The notes under the pieces were generated by a model. The model made no database searches and was not told the DNA's origin. It saw nothing but the letters and a program-made list of their open reading frames with translations. Of a stretch of DNA of 64,000 nt, positions 35,650 through 43,751 are shown in pieces. Position numbers and translations under genes: made by a program. The stretch is from Phreatobacter sp. (GTDB taxonomy: Bacteria; Pseudomonadota; Alphaproteobacteria; Rhizobiales; Phreatobacteraceae), in NCBI RefSeq assembly GCF_016793595.1, contig NZ_JAEULY010000029.1, positions 1 to 64,000 of the forward strand. Direction: 5' to 3'. Each line of letters opens with the position of its first letter. Position 1 is the stretch's first letter.

Positions 35650-35754
35650 CGCATTCCCTCCCCGTCGCGGATCCGCTCGTGCCGCGCTTCCCGGCGCGGC
35701 ATCGAGGGCCACGATGATGCGAGACCGGTCGGGGCAAAGCAATCGCGCTCGACG

Positions 35755-35780
35755 GACGGCCGGTGCGGCGCATGGCCGTC
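35755..35780 (-). terminator. possible hairpin terminator after the sulfonate operon
   Basis: GACGGCC (35755-35761) and GGCCGTC (35774-35780) form a perfect 7-bp stem with a 12-base loop, 31 bases beyond the flavoprotein stop. There is no T-run on the minus strand, so termination strength is uncertain. Confidence 0.35.
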
Positions 35781-35810
35781 GTCTGCCCGCCGAACCAGCC
35801 GAAGGTGCCG

Positions 35811-37526
35811 CTACTCGGCCGCGCGCAGCAGGCTCTCGCCGGGCCGCACCCGCGTGAAGCGCACCGGCGCGCTGTCGACGTGCCAGCCGTCGCCCTCGAA
35901 GCGGACGCGCGTGAACGCGGACTCATCGTGCGCCCCGGAGTGCGGATTGTCGCGGCGGAAATGCGCGCCGCGGCTGTCGTCGCGCCGCATTGCCGCCAGC
36001 GCGATCGCGCGGCTCACGAACACGAGGTTCCGCAGGTTGAGCCAGTCGTGCCAGGTGAGATTGAAGCGCCGATCGCCGCCGACGCCGATCGCCTCCAGCG
36101 CCGCCTCGAGCTCGTCGAGCGCGGCGAGGCCGCGCGCGAGGCCCTCGGCATCGCGCACGATGCCGACGTCGTCCCACATCACCGCATGCAGGCGCTCGCG
36201 GATCGCCTCGAGATCGCCGGTCGGCCGCGCGAAGGGCGCCAGCGCCGCCGCGGCGCCCGCGTCCAAGGCGGTGGCGTCCGGCGTCCGAAGCCCCGCCCCC
36301 GCCCGCACGTATCGCGCCATCGCGGCCCCGGCCACGCCGCCGAACACGGTCGAGTTCGCGACCCCGTTGCCGCCCAGCCGGTTCGCGCCGTGCACGCCGC
36401 CGGTGTCCTCGCCCGCCGCGAAAAGGCCGTCCAGCGTCGTGCGGCAGTCCGCCGCGAACTCGACGCCGCCCATCATGTAGTGGGCCGTCGGCACGACCTC
36501 GACGCGGCCGCCGGCGAGATCGAAGCCGCAATCGGCGCAGCGCTCCACCATGCCCTTGAACTGGCGGCGGACGGTCTCGGGGCCGAGATGGTTCATCTGC
36601 AGCCACACGCCGCCGAGCGGCGTGCCGCGGCCGCTGCGGATCACGTCGTCGATGGCGCGGCTGACGATGTCGCGCGTCGCGCGCTCGCCGCGCGGGTCGT
36701 AGGCCTGCATGAAGCGCTCGCCCCTGCCGTCGAGCAGCCAGCCGCCCGCCCCGCGCAGTCCCTCCTCCAGCACCGTGCCGGTCATCCGCGTGTCCGGCCC
36801 CGCCAGCAGGCCGGTGGGATGGAATTGAACCATCTCCATGTCGCGCAGCGCGAGGCCGGCGCGCAGCGCCATCGCCATGCCGTCGCACGACTTGTCGCCC
36901 GACGGCGTGTGGTAGCGGTACATCGTCGGGCCGCCGCCCGTGGCGAGCAGCGTCGCCTTCGCGCGCACCAGCACGAACTCGCCGTCGCGCATGTCGACGA
37001 GCAGCACGCCGGCGAGGCCGCCACCGTCCGCCGAAGGGATCAGTTCGAGCGCGCGATGCTCCTCGAGCCGCTTCACGCCTTTCGCCCAGACCTGTTCGGC
37101 GAGACGGTTGACGATCTCGATCCCGGTCAGGTCGCCCTTGTGCACCGTGCGGTCGAAGGTCTGGCCGGCGAACGCCTTCTGGTGGACGGTACCGTCGGGA
37201 TTGCGGTCGAAGAAGCAGCCGTAGTCGAGCTCGAGCTCGCGGATGCGCCGCTGCGCCTCGGTGACCAGGATCCAGGCGAGCTCCTGGTCGTTGAGCCACT
37301 GGCCGCCCTCGATCGTGTCCATGAAATGACGTTCGACGGAGTCGCCCGGCGCCAGCGCGACGTTGTAGCCGCCCTGGACCATGCGCGTGCAGCCGCACTT
37401 GCCGAGCAGGCCCTTGACCGCGATCGTGACGTCGAGCCCGGGGTCGACTGCCAGCGCGTGCAGCGCGGCGAACAGCCCGGCGCCGCCGGAACCGAGGATC
37501 AGGATGTCGGTGTCGATCCGCCTCAT
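35811..37526 (-). CDS. SdhA/FrdA-family flavoprotein dehydrogenase subunit
   Basis: 571 residues. The FAD-binding N-terminus is TDILILGSGGAGLFAALHAL. Conserved substrate-site parts are QFHPTGLL, the catalytic Arg in RATRDIVSRAIDD, and PTAHYMMGGVE. The His that carries covalent FAD in SdhA/FrdA (SHTVAAQGG) is replaced here by Cys (GCTRMVQGG), so FAD is probably non-covalent as in L-aspartate oxidase or APS reductase. SdhB-, SdhD- and SdhC-type partners lie 7.5 kb upstream in the same gene run. It likely dehydrogenates a succinate-like dicarboxylate. Its start overlaps the hydratase beta gene by 4 bp. Confidence 0.88.
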   Translation of the reverse strand: MRRIDTDILILGSGGAGLFAALHALAVDPGLDVTIAVKGLLGKCGCTRMVQGGYNVALAPGDSVERHFMDTIEGGQWLNDQELAWILVTEAQRRIRELELDYGCFFDRNPDGTVHQKAFAGQTFDRTVHKGDLTGIEIVNRLAEQVWAKGVKRLEEHRALELIPSADGGGLAGVLLVDMRDGEFVLVRAKATLLATGGGPTMYRYHTPSGDKSCDGMAMALRAGLALRDMEMVQFHPTGLLAGPDTRMTGTVLEEGLRGAGGWLLDGRGERFMQAYDPRGERATRDIVSRAIDDVIRSGRGTPLGGVWLQMNHLGPETVRRQFKGMVERCADCGFDLAGGRVEVVPTAHYMMGGVEFAADCRTTLDGLFAAGEDTGGVHGANRLGGNGVANSTVFGGVAGAAMARYVRAGAGLRTPDATALDAGAAAALAPFARPTGDLEAIRERLHAVMWDDVGIVRDAEGLARGLAALDELEAALEAIGVGGDRRFNLTWHDWLNLRNLVFVSRAIALAAMRRDDSRGAHFRRDNPHSGAHDESAFTRVRFEGDGWHVDSAPVRFTRVRPGESLLRAAE

Positions 37527-38137
37527 GCGCCGACGCCGAGCCGGGCGAGCGCCGCGGCGCGGCGCGCCTGCGCCGTGGCCTCGACCGCCGTGTAGAGCGA
37601 GCCCCCATGGCTGTCCATCGCCACCAGCAGCGGGCCGAAGCCGCGAACGCGGAACTTCCACAGGGACTCCGGATTGAGGTCGTCGAGATCGACGTCCTCG
37701 ATCTGCTCGATCCACGTCGTCTCGAGCGCGGCCGTGCCGCCGATGATCGCGAGATAGGCGCCGCCCATCGCCGCGAAGGCCGCGGACGTGGCGGGTCCCA
37801 TCCCGCCCTTGCCGATGACGATGCGGACCCCCTCGCGCCGCATGAGCGGTTCGGTGAAGCGCTCCATGCGCGACGAGGTCGTGGTGCCGATGCAGACGGG
37901 CGCGTAGCCGGCGGGATGCTCGTTCGAGCCGGCGGGCACCTTGCGCACGTTGGGCGCGGTGTGGATGACGGCATGGCCGCGCAGATCGAAACGCGTCCGG
38001 CGGCCGCGGTCGAACATGTGGATCAGCGTCGCGTCGCGGATCCCGAACAGCGTGCCGTCGAGCGTCACGTGATCGCCGACGCGCAGGCTGCGCGCCTGCG
38101 CCTCGTCGATCGGCATGGTGAATCGATGCTCGGTCAT
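37523..38137 (-). CDS. class I fumarase/tartrate dehydratase-type hydratase, beta subunit
   Basis: 204 residues matching the C-terminal (beta) domain of iron-sulfur fumarases and L-tartrate dehydratase. It has RVGDHVTLDGTLFGIRDATL, then CIGTTTSSRMERF, VIGKGGMGPATSAAFAAMGG and the segment NPESLWKFRVRGFGP. With the alpha subunit at 38967-39848 it should add water to, or remove it from, a dicarboxylate. A beta subunit encoded separately from alpha by another gene is unusual. The start at 38137 and the ATGA overlap with the flavoprotein gene are clear. Confidence 0.9.
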   Translation of the reverse strand: MTEHRFTMPIDEAQARSLRVGDHVTLDGTLFGIRDATLIHMFDRGRRTRFDLRGHAVIHTAPNVRKVPAGSNEHPAGYAPVCIGTTTSSRMERFTEPLMRREGVRIVIGKGGMGPATSAAFAAMGGAYLAIIGGTAALETTWIEQIEDVDLDDLNPESLWKFRVRGFGPLLVAMDSHGGSLYTAVEATAQARRAAALARLGVGA

Positions 38138-38146
38138 GATCCGGGA

Positions 38147-38956
38147 TCAGCCTCGCTGCGGTCGCAGGATCAGGATCTCGCGCGCCGCGGGCAGCGTGCC
38201 GCGCGAGAAGACGGTCGATGGCCCCTCGTTGAGGCGCACCTGATAGCCGAGCCGCGGGTGGCTCACGACCCGCTCGGTAAATCCCAAGAGCGTCATCTCG
38301 CCGAAATAGTGCATCGGGACGATCACCTGCGGCCCGACCTGCTCGATGACCTCGACCATCTCCTGCGCGCCGAGCGTCCAGGTGCCGTCGACCGGGACGA
38401 ACATGATGTCGATATGGCCGAGCTGCTTGAGGTGCTCGGGCGTGAGCCGGTGGTGGAGATGGCCGAGATGGGCGATGCACAGCCCGGCGGTCTCGAACAC
38501 GAAGATGGAGTTGCCGTTGTAGGCGGTGCCCATTCCTTCGCGGATGTTCGTGGGCACGTTGCGGACCTGGACGTCGCCGTAGACGAGGTCGTGCTCGGCA
38601 GGCTTCTGCGGCGAGCCCCAGCCCTCGAGCACGTGCACCACACCCGGCTCGATGCTCCGGCTGTAATGCGTCGAGTGCGCGATGTTCATGGTCACGATGT
38701 GCGGCGTGACCCGGGCGCGGACATAGTCGTTGTAGTCGGTGGCGACGCGCACCCCCTCGGCGGACTCGATCAGGAACGTCGAGTGGCCGACATAGGTGAC
38801 CTGGACCTCGCCGCGCTCGAGCGCCACCGGCGCCAGGCTCGCCAGGCGCTCGGCCCCCGGCACCCCTGCCACGTTGCGCAGGCAGACGGCGGCGGCCCGG
38901 TCGGCCAGCGCCGACAGCAGGATCGCGACGAGGAGGAGGACGGGTCGAAGCGTCAT
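38147..38956 (-). CDS. exported metallo-beta-lactamase-fold protein
   Basis: 269 residues. The N-terminus MTLRPVLLLVAILLSALADR is a signal peptide, cleaved near AAA-V. The MBL fold is suggested by VTYVGHSTFLIES, AHLGHLHHRLTPEHL, FVPVDGTWTLG and VIVPMHYFG. The usual HxHxDH metal motif is replaced by AHSTHYS, so metal binding may be atypical. It resembles UlaG-like hydrolases. A periplasmic hydrolase that frees the imported substrate from an ester or similar precursor is plausible but unproven. It lies between the two hydratase subunit genes with gaps of 9-10 bp. Confidence 0.8.
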   Translation of the reverse strand: MTLRPVLLLVAILLSALADRAAAVCLRNVAGVPGAERLASLAPVALERGEVQVTYVGHSTFLIESAEGVRVATDYNDYVRARVTPHIVTMNIAHSTHYSRSIEPGVVHVLEGWGSPQKPAEHDLVYGDVQVRNVPTNIREGMGTAYNGNSIFVFETAGLCIAHLGHLHHRLTPEHLKQLGHIDIMFVPVDGTWTLGAQEMVEVIEQVGPQVIVPMHYFGEMTLLGFTERVVSHPRLGYQVRLNEGPSTVFSRGTLPAAREILILRPQRG

Positions 38957-38966
38957 GGGCCGCTCC

Positions 38967-39848
38967 TCAGAATCCGATCTCGATTCCCGCCGGCGTGAAC
39001 ACCGCGGTGGCGCGGCGCGCCGAGTGGCACTGGATGTTCACGGCGACCGGATTCATCGTGATGTGCGTCGCCGCGGTCTCGACATGTACCGCGAAGGCGG
39101 TCGAATCGCCGCCGAGGCCCTGCGGCCCGATCCCGAGCATGTTGACCGCCGCCGAAAGCTCCGCCTCGAGCGCCGCACCCTCCGGGTCGCCGCAGCGGCT
39201 GCCCAGCGGACGCGTCGCCGCGACCTTGGCCAGGTGCATGCAGAGATCCGACGTGCCGCCGACCCCGACGCCGACGATGGTCGGCGGGCAGACCTTGCCG
39301 CCGGCCTCGATGACGCGGTCGACGACGAAGGCCTTGATGCCGTCGACGCCGTCCGCCGGGATCAACATGCGCAGGAACGAGCCGTTCTCGGAGCCCGAGC
39401 CCTTGGGGATCATCTCGATGGACAACCGCTCGGGCCCCTCGTCGAAGTCGATGTTGACGACCGGCACATGGCGGCCCGACGAGCTGTGCTCGTTGCGCCG
39501 CGTGATCGGATGCACGACCGAGGAGCGCAGCGGGTGCTCGCGCGTCGCGCGGGCCGTGCCGCGCGCGATCGCCTGCTTGAGCGCCCAGCCGTCGACCGCG
39601 ACGTTTCGGCCGATGACGACGTTGTAGATCGGGATGCCGGTGTCCTGGCACAGGAGGTTCTCGGTCCGCTCGGCGACCGCGATGTTCTCGATCATCGTCG
39701 CCAGCACCGAGCGCGCCGTGGCGTCGGTCTCGGCCGCATCCAGTCGCCGGAAGCCCTGCTTGACGTCGTCGGGCAGGATCTTCAGGGCGCGGATGTAGAG
39801 GAGCTTGGCGGCCTCCTCGACCGCGTCGATGTCGACGTGGAGGGTCAT
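38967..39848 (-). CDS. class I fumarase/tartrate dehydratase-type hydratase, alpha subunit
   Basis: 293 residues matching the N-terminal (alpha) iron-sulfur domain of class I fumarases. The three cluster cysteines are Cys67 (LLCQDTG), Cys187 (VCPPT) and Cys274 (QCHSARRA). Other conserved parts are HPLRSSVVHPITRRN and KGSGSENGSFLRML. The substrate could be fumarate, tartrate or a substituted analogue. The ATG at 39848 overlaps the stop of the upstream ABC permease gene, tying the enzyme to the importer. Confidence 0.92.
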   Translation of the reverse strand: MTLHVDIDAVEEAAKLLYIRALKILPDDVKQGFRRLDAAETDATARSVLATMIENIAVAERTENLLCQDTGIPIYNVVIGRNVAVDGWALKQAIARGTARATREHPLRSSVVHPITRRNEHSSSGRHVPVVNIDFDEGPERLSIEMIPKGSGSENGSFLRMLIPADGVDGIKAFVVDRVIEAGGKVCPPTIVGVGVGGTSDLCMHLAKVAATRPLGSRCGDPEGAALEAELSAAVNMLGIGPQGLGGDSTAFAVHVETAATHITMNPVAVNIQCHSARRATAVFTPAGIEIGF

Positions 39849-40732
39849 CGCTGCATGCCCCATTTGCGTACGGTGTGCCGCTCGATCCAGCGGAAGATCA
39901 CGCTCTCGACGAACAGCCCGATCAGGATCACCGCGAGCAGCCCGGCGAAGACGTTGGTCGTCTCCATCTGGTTCTTGTTCTCGAAGATGTACCAGCCGAG
40001 CCCGCCCGAGCGCGACGACGTCCCGAAGACGAGCTCGGCGGCGATCAGCGTGCGCCAGGCGAAGGCCCAGCCGATCTTCAGCCCCGCCAGGATCGACGGG
40101 AACGCCGCGGGGATCAGGATCCGTGTCACGTAGCCGAGGCCGCTCAGCCCGACATTTCGACCGGCCATGCGGAGGGTCTCGGGCACCGCGAGAAACCCGG
40201 TGTGGGTGTTGAGCGCCACGGCCCACAGAACGGAATGCACGATCACGAACACGAAGCTCGGGATGCCGAGGCCGAACCAAAGCAGCGCGAGGGGCAGCAG
40301 CGCGATGGCCGGCAACGGGTTGAACATCGCCGTGAGCGTCGACAACAGGTCGGTGCCGATGCGCGTCGAGACGGCGAGGGTCGTGAACACCGCGGCGAGC
40401 GCGATCCCGGCTCCGTATCCCATCGACAGGATCTTGAGCGAGGTCGCGATGCGATCGAGCAGTGCGCCGCGCGTCGTCGCGTCCCAGAACGCCACCAGCG
40501 TGTCGCTCAGCGTGGGAAACAGCAGGTCGTTGCCCACCCAGCGCGCGTAGCCCTCCCACGCGAGCGCCAGCACCGCGAGGATGAAGGCCTTGCGGGCGAT
40601 CTCGTTGTTCCGCAGCCGGTCGGTCAGCGACAGCGGCCGCTCGGCGACGCCGAGATCCCCGCCCGTGACCTCGCGATGGACGAATTCCGGCCGCACCGGC
40701 GGGGCGGCCTTCTGCATCGCGGCCTCAGCCAT
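39845..40732 (-). CDS. nitrate/sulfonate/taurine-type ABC transporter permease
   Basis: 295 residues with six transmembrane segments. It belongs to the SsuC/TauC/NrtB group, with ARKAFILAVLALAWEGYARW, NPLPAIALLPLALLWFGLG and GLKIGWAFAWRTLIAAELVF. The ATG at 40732 (MAEAAMQKAAPPVRPEFVH) is preferred because a longer Arg-rich extension is unlike the family. It overlaps the ATPase gene by 8 bp and the hydratase alpha gene by 4 bp. Confidence 0.9.
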   Translation of the reverse strand: MAEAAMQKAAPPVRPEFVHREVTGGDLGVAERPLSLTDRLRNNEIARKAFILAVLALAWEGYARWVGNDLLFPTLSDTLVAFWDATTRGALLDRIATSLKILSMGYGAGIALAAVFTTLAVSTRIGTDLLSTLTAMFNPLPAIALLPLALLWFGLGIPSFVFVIVHSVLWAVALNTHTGFLAVPETLRMAGRNVGLSGLGYVTRILIPAAFPSILAGLKIGWAFAWRTLIAAELVFGTSSRSGGLGWYIFENKNQMETTNVFAGLLAVILIGLFVESVIFRWIERHTVRKWGMQR

Positions 40733-41525
40733 GGGCCGCCGCCGGCGCCGCGCGCTCCGCGAAGAGCATGTCGTGGATCGTGCGGTCGAGCGCCTGGAAT
40801 TCGGGCGACCCCTGCGTGCCGAGCCCGAACTCGTGCGCATTGAGCTCCGCCTTCACGCGCCCCGGATGCGGGCTCAGGACCAGGATGCGCGACCCGACGA
40901 GGATCGCCTCCTCGATCGAGTGGGTCACGAAGATGACCGTGAAGCGCGCCTCGTCCCAGAGTTGCAGCAGCTCCTCCTGCATCTCGCGCCGCGTGAGCGC
41001 GTCGAGCGCGGCGAACGGCTCGTCCATCAGCAGCACGTCGGGCTCGAGCGCCAGCGCGCGCGCGATCGCGACGCGCTGCTTCATGCCGCCGGACAGCATG
41101 TGGGGATGGACATCCGCGAACTTCGACAGCTTGACCTTGGCGATGAACCGGTCGGCGCGCTCGCGCGCCTCGGCGCGGCTGAAGCGCCCGCTGCGCAGCA
41201 TCGCGAACATCACGTTCTGCCGGACGGTCTTCCACGGCAGGAGCTGGTCGAACTCCTGGAACACCATCATGCGGTCGGGCCCGGGCCGGTCGACCCGGCG
41301 GCCGTTGAGTCGGATCTCGCCCTCGACCGGGTGCATGAATCCGGCGATGCCCTTGAGCAGCGTGGACTTGCCGCAGCCCGAGGGGCCGAGGAGGACGAAG
41401 CGGTCGGCGGCATAGACGTCGAAGCTGACGCGGTAGGTTGCGGTGACGAGGTGATCGCGCGTCTTGTACTGCAGCGTCACCCCGTCGACCTCGAGGCGCT
41501 TGCCCGATGCGGGGTCACGGTCCAT
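40725..41525 (-). CDS. nitrate/sulfonate/taurine-type ABC transporter ATPase
   Basis: 266 residues with Walker A (LLGPSGCGKSTLLKG), the Q-loop MVFQEFDQLLPWKTV, signature LSGGMKQRVAIARALA, Walker B (VLLMDEPFAALD) and the switch His in VIFVTHSIEEA. It is of the SsuB/TauB type and energises the adjacent permease. The ATG at 41525 gives the usual short lead. It begins 7 bp after the binding-protein stop. Confidence 0.93.
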   Translation of the reverse strand: MDRDPASGKRLEVDGVTLQYKTRDHLVTATYRVSFDVYAADRFVLLGPSGCGKSTLLKGIAGFMHPVEGEIRLNGRRVDRPGPDRMMVFQEFDQLLPWKTVRQNVMFAMLRSGRFSRAEARERADRFIAKVKLSKFADVHPHMLSGGMKQRVAIARALALEPDVLLMDEPFAALDALTRREMQEELLQLWDEARFTVIFVTHSIEEAILVGSRILVLSPHPGRVKAELNAHEFGLGTQGSPEFQALDRTIHDMLFAERAAPAAAHG

Positions 41526-41532
41526 GCGGCGC

Positions 41533-42540
41533 TCAACTGCCGGCGACGCCGTGCACGTCGGGGAAGAACATGTCCTGCCACGACGCCGGCTTCTCGCGGA
41601 TCGAGCCGACCTTGTGCATGAACTCGGCATATCTCATGACGTTCTGCGGCACGGTCGTGAAGACGTTCTCGGGGTCCCGGATCATCTTCTCGATGAAGGC
41701 CGGGGCGAGCTTCGACTTCTCCGCCTCGATCCACAGCGCCGCCATGCCTGCCGGATCGGCCTTGATCATCGCCATCGCCTCGGCGAGGGCCGCGAGCAGG
41801 GCACGATAGGCGCGCGGATTGGCCTCGCGCCACTTGGCCGTGCACCACACCGTGTTGAACGTCGCCGGTCCGCCGAGCACTTCGTACGACGACAGCACGC
41901 GGCGGACGCGCGGATCCTCGAGCTGCTGGTACATGAAGGGTGCCGAGGTGAAGTGCGCGTTGATCTCGCTGCGGCCCGACATCATCGCCGCGTGGCCGTC
42001 GGGATGCGACATCGACACGGTGAGCCGGTCGAGCGCGTCGAACTTGCCGAGTTCGCGCTCGGCCGCCATCTGCAGCGTGACTGCCTGGATCGAGACCTTC
42101 ACCGCCGGCATCGCGATGCGATCCTTGTCGCCGAAGTCCTTCAGCGACTTCACCGCCGGGTTGATGGTGTTGAGGTAGAGCGGCATCGAATTGAGCGAGG
42201 CGATGCCGCGCACGCCGAGATTGGCCTTGGTCCGCGCCCAGATCGTCACCAGCGGCCCGACGCCGCCACCCGCGACGTCGAGCGAGCCGGCGACGAGCGC
42301 GTCGTTCATCGGCGCCCCCGCGGAGAGCTGCGACCAGGAGACCTTGAGGTCGGCAAGGCCGGCGGCGGCGGCATGCTTCTCGATCAGGCCGCGGATCTCG
42401 AGGATCGTCAGCGGCAGGTAGGAGATGCCGAACTGCTTGGCGATGCGCAGCTCCTTGGCCTCCTGCGCGCGCGCCGACCAGACGCCCAGCGACGGGGCTG
42501 CCGCCATGCCCGCGAGCACGGCGCGACGTGTGGTCCTCAT
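41533..42540 (-). CDS. nitrate/sulfonate/taurine-type ABC substrate-binding protein
   Basis: 335 residues of the NMT1/SsuA-TauA group. The N-terminus MRTTRRAVLAGMAAAPSLG is a twin-arginine-type signal with cleavage near SARAQ. The fold is indicated by LRIAKQFGISYLPLTILE, the segment AGSLDVAGGGVGPLVTIWA and ALWIEAEKSKLAPAFIEKMI. It is the periplasmic receptor for the importer and, given its operon, probably binds a sulfonated acid. It has a complete set of permease and ATPase partners. Confidence 0.9.
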   Translation of the reverse strand: MRTTRRAVLAGMAAAPSLGVWSARAQEAKELRIAKQFGISYLPLTILEIRGLIEKHAAAAGLADLKVSWSQLSAGAPMNDALVAGSLDVAGGGVGPLVTIWARTKANLGVRGIASLNSMPLYLNTINPAVKSLKDFGDKDRIAMPAVKVSIQAVTLQMAAERELGKFDALDRLTVSMSHPDGHAAMMSGRSEINAHFTSAPFMYQQLEDPRVRRVLSSYEVLGGPATFNTVWCTAKWREANPRAYRALLAALAEAMAMIKADPAGMAALWIEAEKSKLAPAFIEKMIRDPENVFTTVPQNVMRYAEFMHKVGSIREKPASWQDMFFPDVHGVAGS

Positions 42541-42575
42541 GCATTCCTCCCTAGGGCGATCGTTTTCGAGTCAGC

Positions 42576-43301
42576 CTACCACAGCACCAGCATCAGTCCG
42601 GAAGCCATCAGCAGCAGCAGGACCACGCGCCGGAACCCCTGCTCGTCGATGCGCTGGTACAGCGTCATGCCCGTCCACACCCCGAGCAGCATCGCGGGCA
42701 GAAGCTGCAGGAAGAGCCACAGCGTCGCGACCGTGACGCCGCCGGCCAGTGCCAGCGCCGCGAAGCCCAGCAGCTGCACCAGCACGACGAAGGGCTGGTA
42801 GACCGCACGCTGCTCGTCGCGCGGCCAGCCGCGGAAGCCGCACCAGATCGTCGGCAGCGAGCCCGAAAGTCCGGCGAGGCCGCCGAGGAACCCGCCCGCG
42901 ACGCCGACGGCCCCGTCCGCGGCCCGGCCGCCCCAGGCGAGCACGCGCGGCACGCCGCGCCACAGGCTGTAGGACGAGTAGGCGATGAGGAAGCTGCCGA
43001 TGGCGTCGCGGAAGCGGCCGACCGAGACGTGCTGGAGCGCCCAGGTGCCGAACGGCACCCCGACGATGCCGCCGATCAGGAAAGGCGCAAGTCGGCGCGC
43101 GTCCATCGCATGGCGCAGGCGCCAGATGGTGAAGAACTGGGCGACGATCGAGCCGAGCAGGACGAGCGTAGTGGAGTCCGTCGGAGGCAGCACGTGGAGG
43201 AACGTGGCCGAGGCGATCAGCGCGAAGGCGAAGCCCGACAGGCCCGAGGCGAAACCGCCGGCGAAGCTTCCGAGCAGGAGCAGGACGAAGTCGATCGACA
43301 A
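42576..43301 (-). CDS. TauE/SafE family sulfite/sulfonate exporter
   Basis: 241 residues with about eight hydrophobic segments and the internal two-fold layout of TauE/SafE proteins (LLLLGSFAGGFASGLSGFAF; later GVAGGFLGGLAGLSGSLPTI). Members export sulfite, sulfoacetate or similar anions. In taurine and sulfolactate degraders such a gene sits with the desulfonating enzyme and removes toxic sulfite. The start is TTG at 43301 behind GGGAGAG. Gaps to neighbours are 18 and 35 bp. Confidence 0.88.
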   Translation of the reverse strand: MSIDFVLLLLGSFAGGFASGLSGFAFALIASATFLHVLPPTDSTTLVLLGSIVAQFFTIWRLRHAMDARRLAPFLIGGIVGVPFGTWALQHVSVGRFRDAIGSFLIAYSSYSLWRGVPRVLAWGGRAADGAVGVAGGFLGGLAGLSGSLPTIWCGFRGWPRDEQRAVYQPFVVLVQLLGFAALALAGGVTVATLWLFLQLLPAMLLGVWTGMTLYQRIDEQGFRRVVLLLLMASGLMLVLW

Positions 43302-43319
43302 GGACTCTCCCGGGCGGCC

Positions 43320-43751
43320 TCAGCCGGCGTGGATCGTGACGGTGCCGGCCGCCGGGTCGACGGTGACGCGCGCCCCGTTCGGGATCGCCGCCGTGACGTC
43401 GATGTCGAAGCGGTCCATGAACGCGAGGTCCGCGAAGGCCGCCCCCTGCGCCATGATCGGGTTCGAGGTATTGAGCAGCAGGGCCGCCGGGGCCATGCGC
43501 CGGGCGGCCATCTCGCGCAGCATCCAGGCGGTCGCGACGCCGCCCTTGGCGCCGAGCAACACGAGCACGCGGCCGACATAGCCCTGCCCGTACAGCCTGT
43601 GGGCGGGCCGCGAGAACACGCCGTTGATGCGGTCGAGGTCGTAGCGGGCGCTGAAATAGTCCGACGCGACGAGCGCGGCGGCGGTGACGCGCGGCCCGAT
43701 CCCGGGATGGGCGCGAAGGATCCTGTCACCGCTCAAAGCACGCTCCTTCAC
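43320..43751 (-). CDS. aconitase X small (swivel) subunit, DUF126
   Basis: 143 residues matching the aconitase X swivelling domain: RVLVLLGAKGGVATAWMLRE and LLLNTSNPIMAQGAAFADLA, with MDRFDIDVTAAIPNGARVTV at the end. It works with the large subunit. The GTG start at 43751 overlaps the large subunit stop as GTGA. Bacterial AcnX enzymes of known function dehydrate cis-3-hydroxy-L-proline; this one sits in a sulfonate-type operon, so its substrate is open. Confidence 0.87.
   Translation of the reverse strand: MKERALSGDRILRAHPGIGPRVTAAALVASDYFSARYDLDRINGVFSRPAHRLYGQGYVGRVLVLLGAKGGVATAWMLREMAARRMAPAALLLNTSNPIMAQGAAFADLAFMDRFDIDVTAAIPNGARVTVDPAAGTVTIHAG

Noticed and set aside
34048-36480. 810-residue plus-strand frame and similar long antisense frames (31409-33319, 48315-50441, 55897-58374)
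   Set aside because: They lie opposite genes with clear family motifs and have Arg/Asp/His-rich composition typical of antisense frames in GC-rich DNA.
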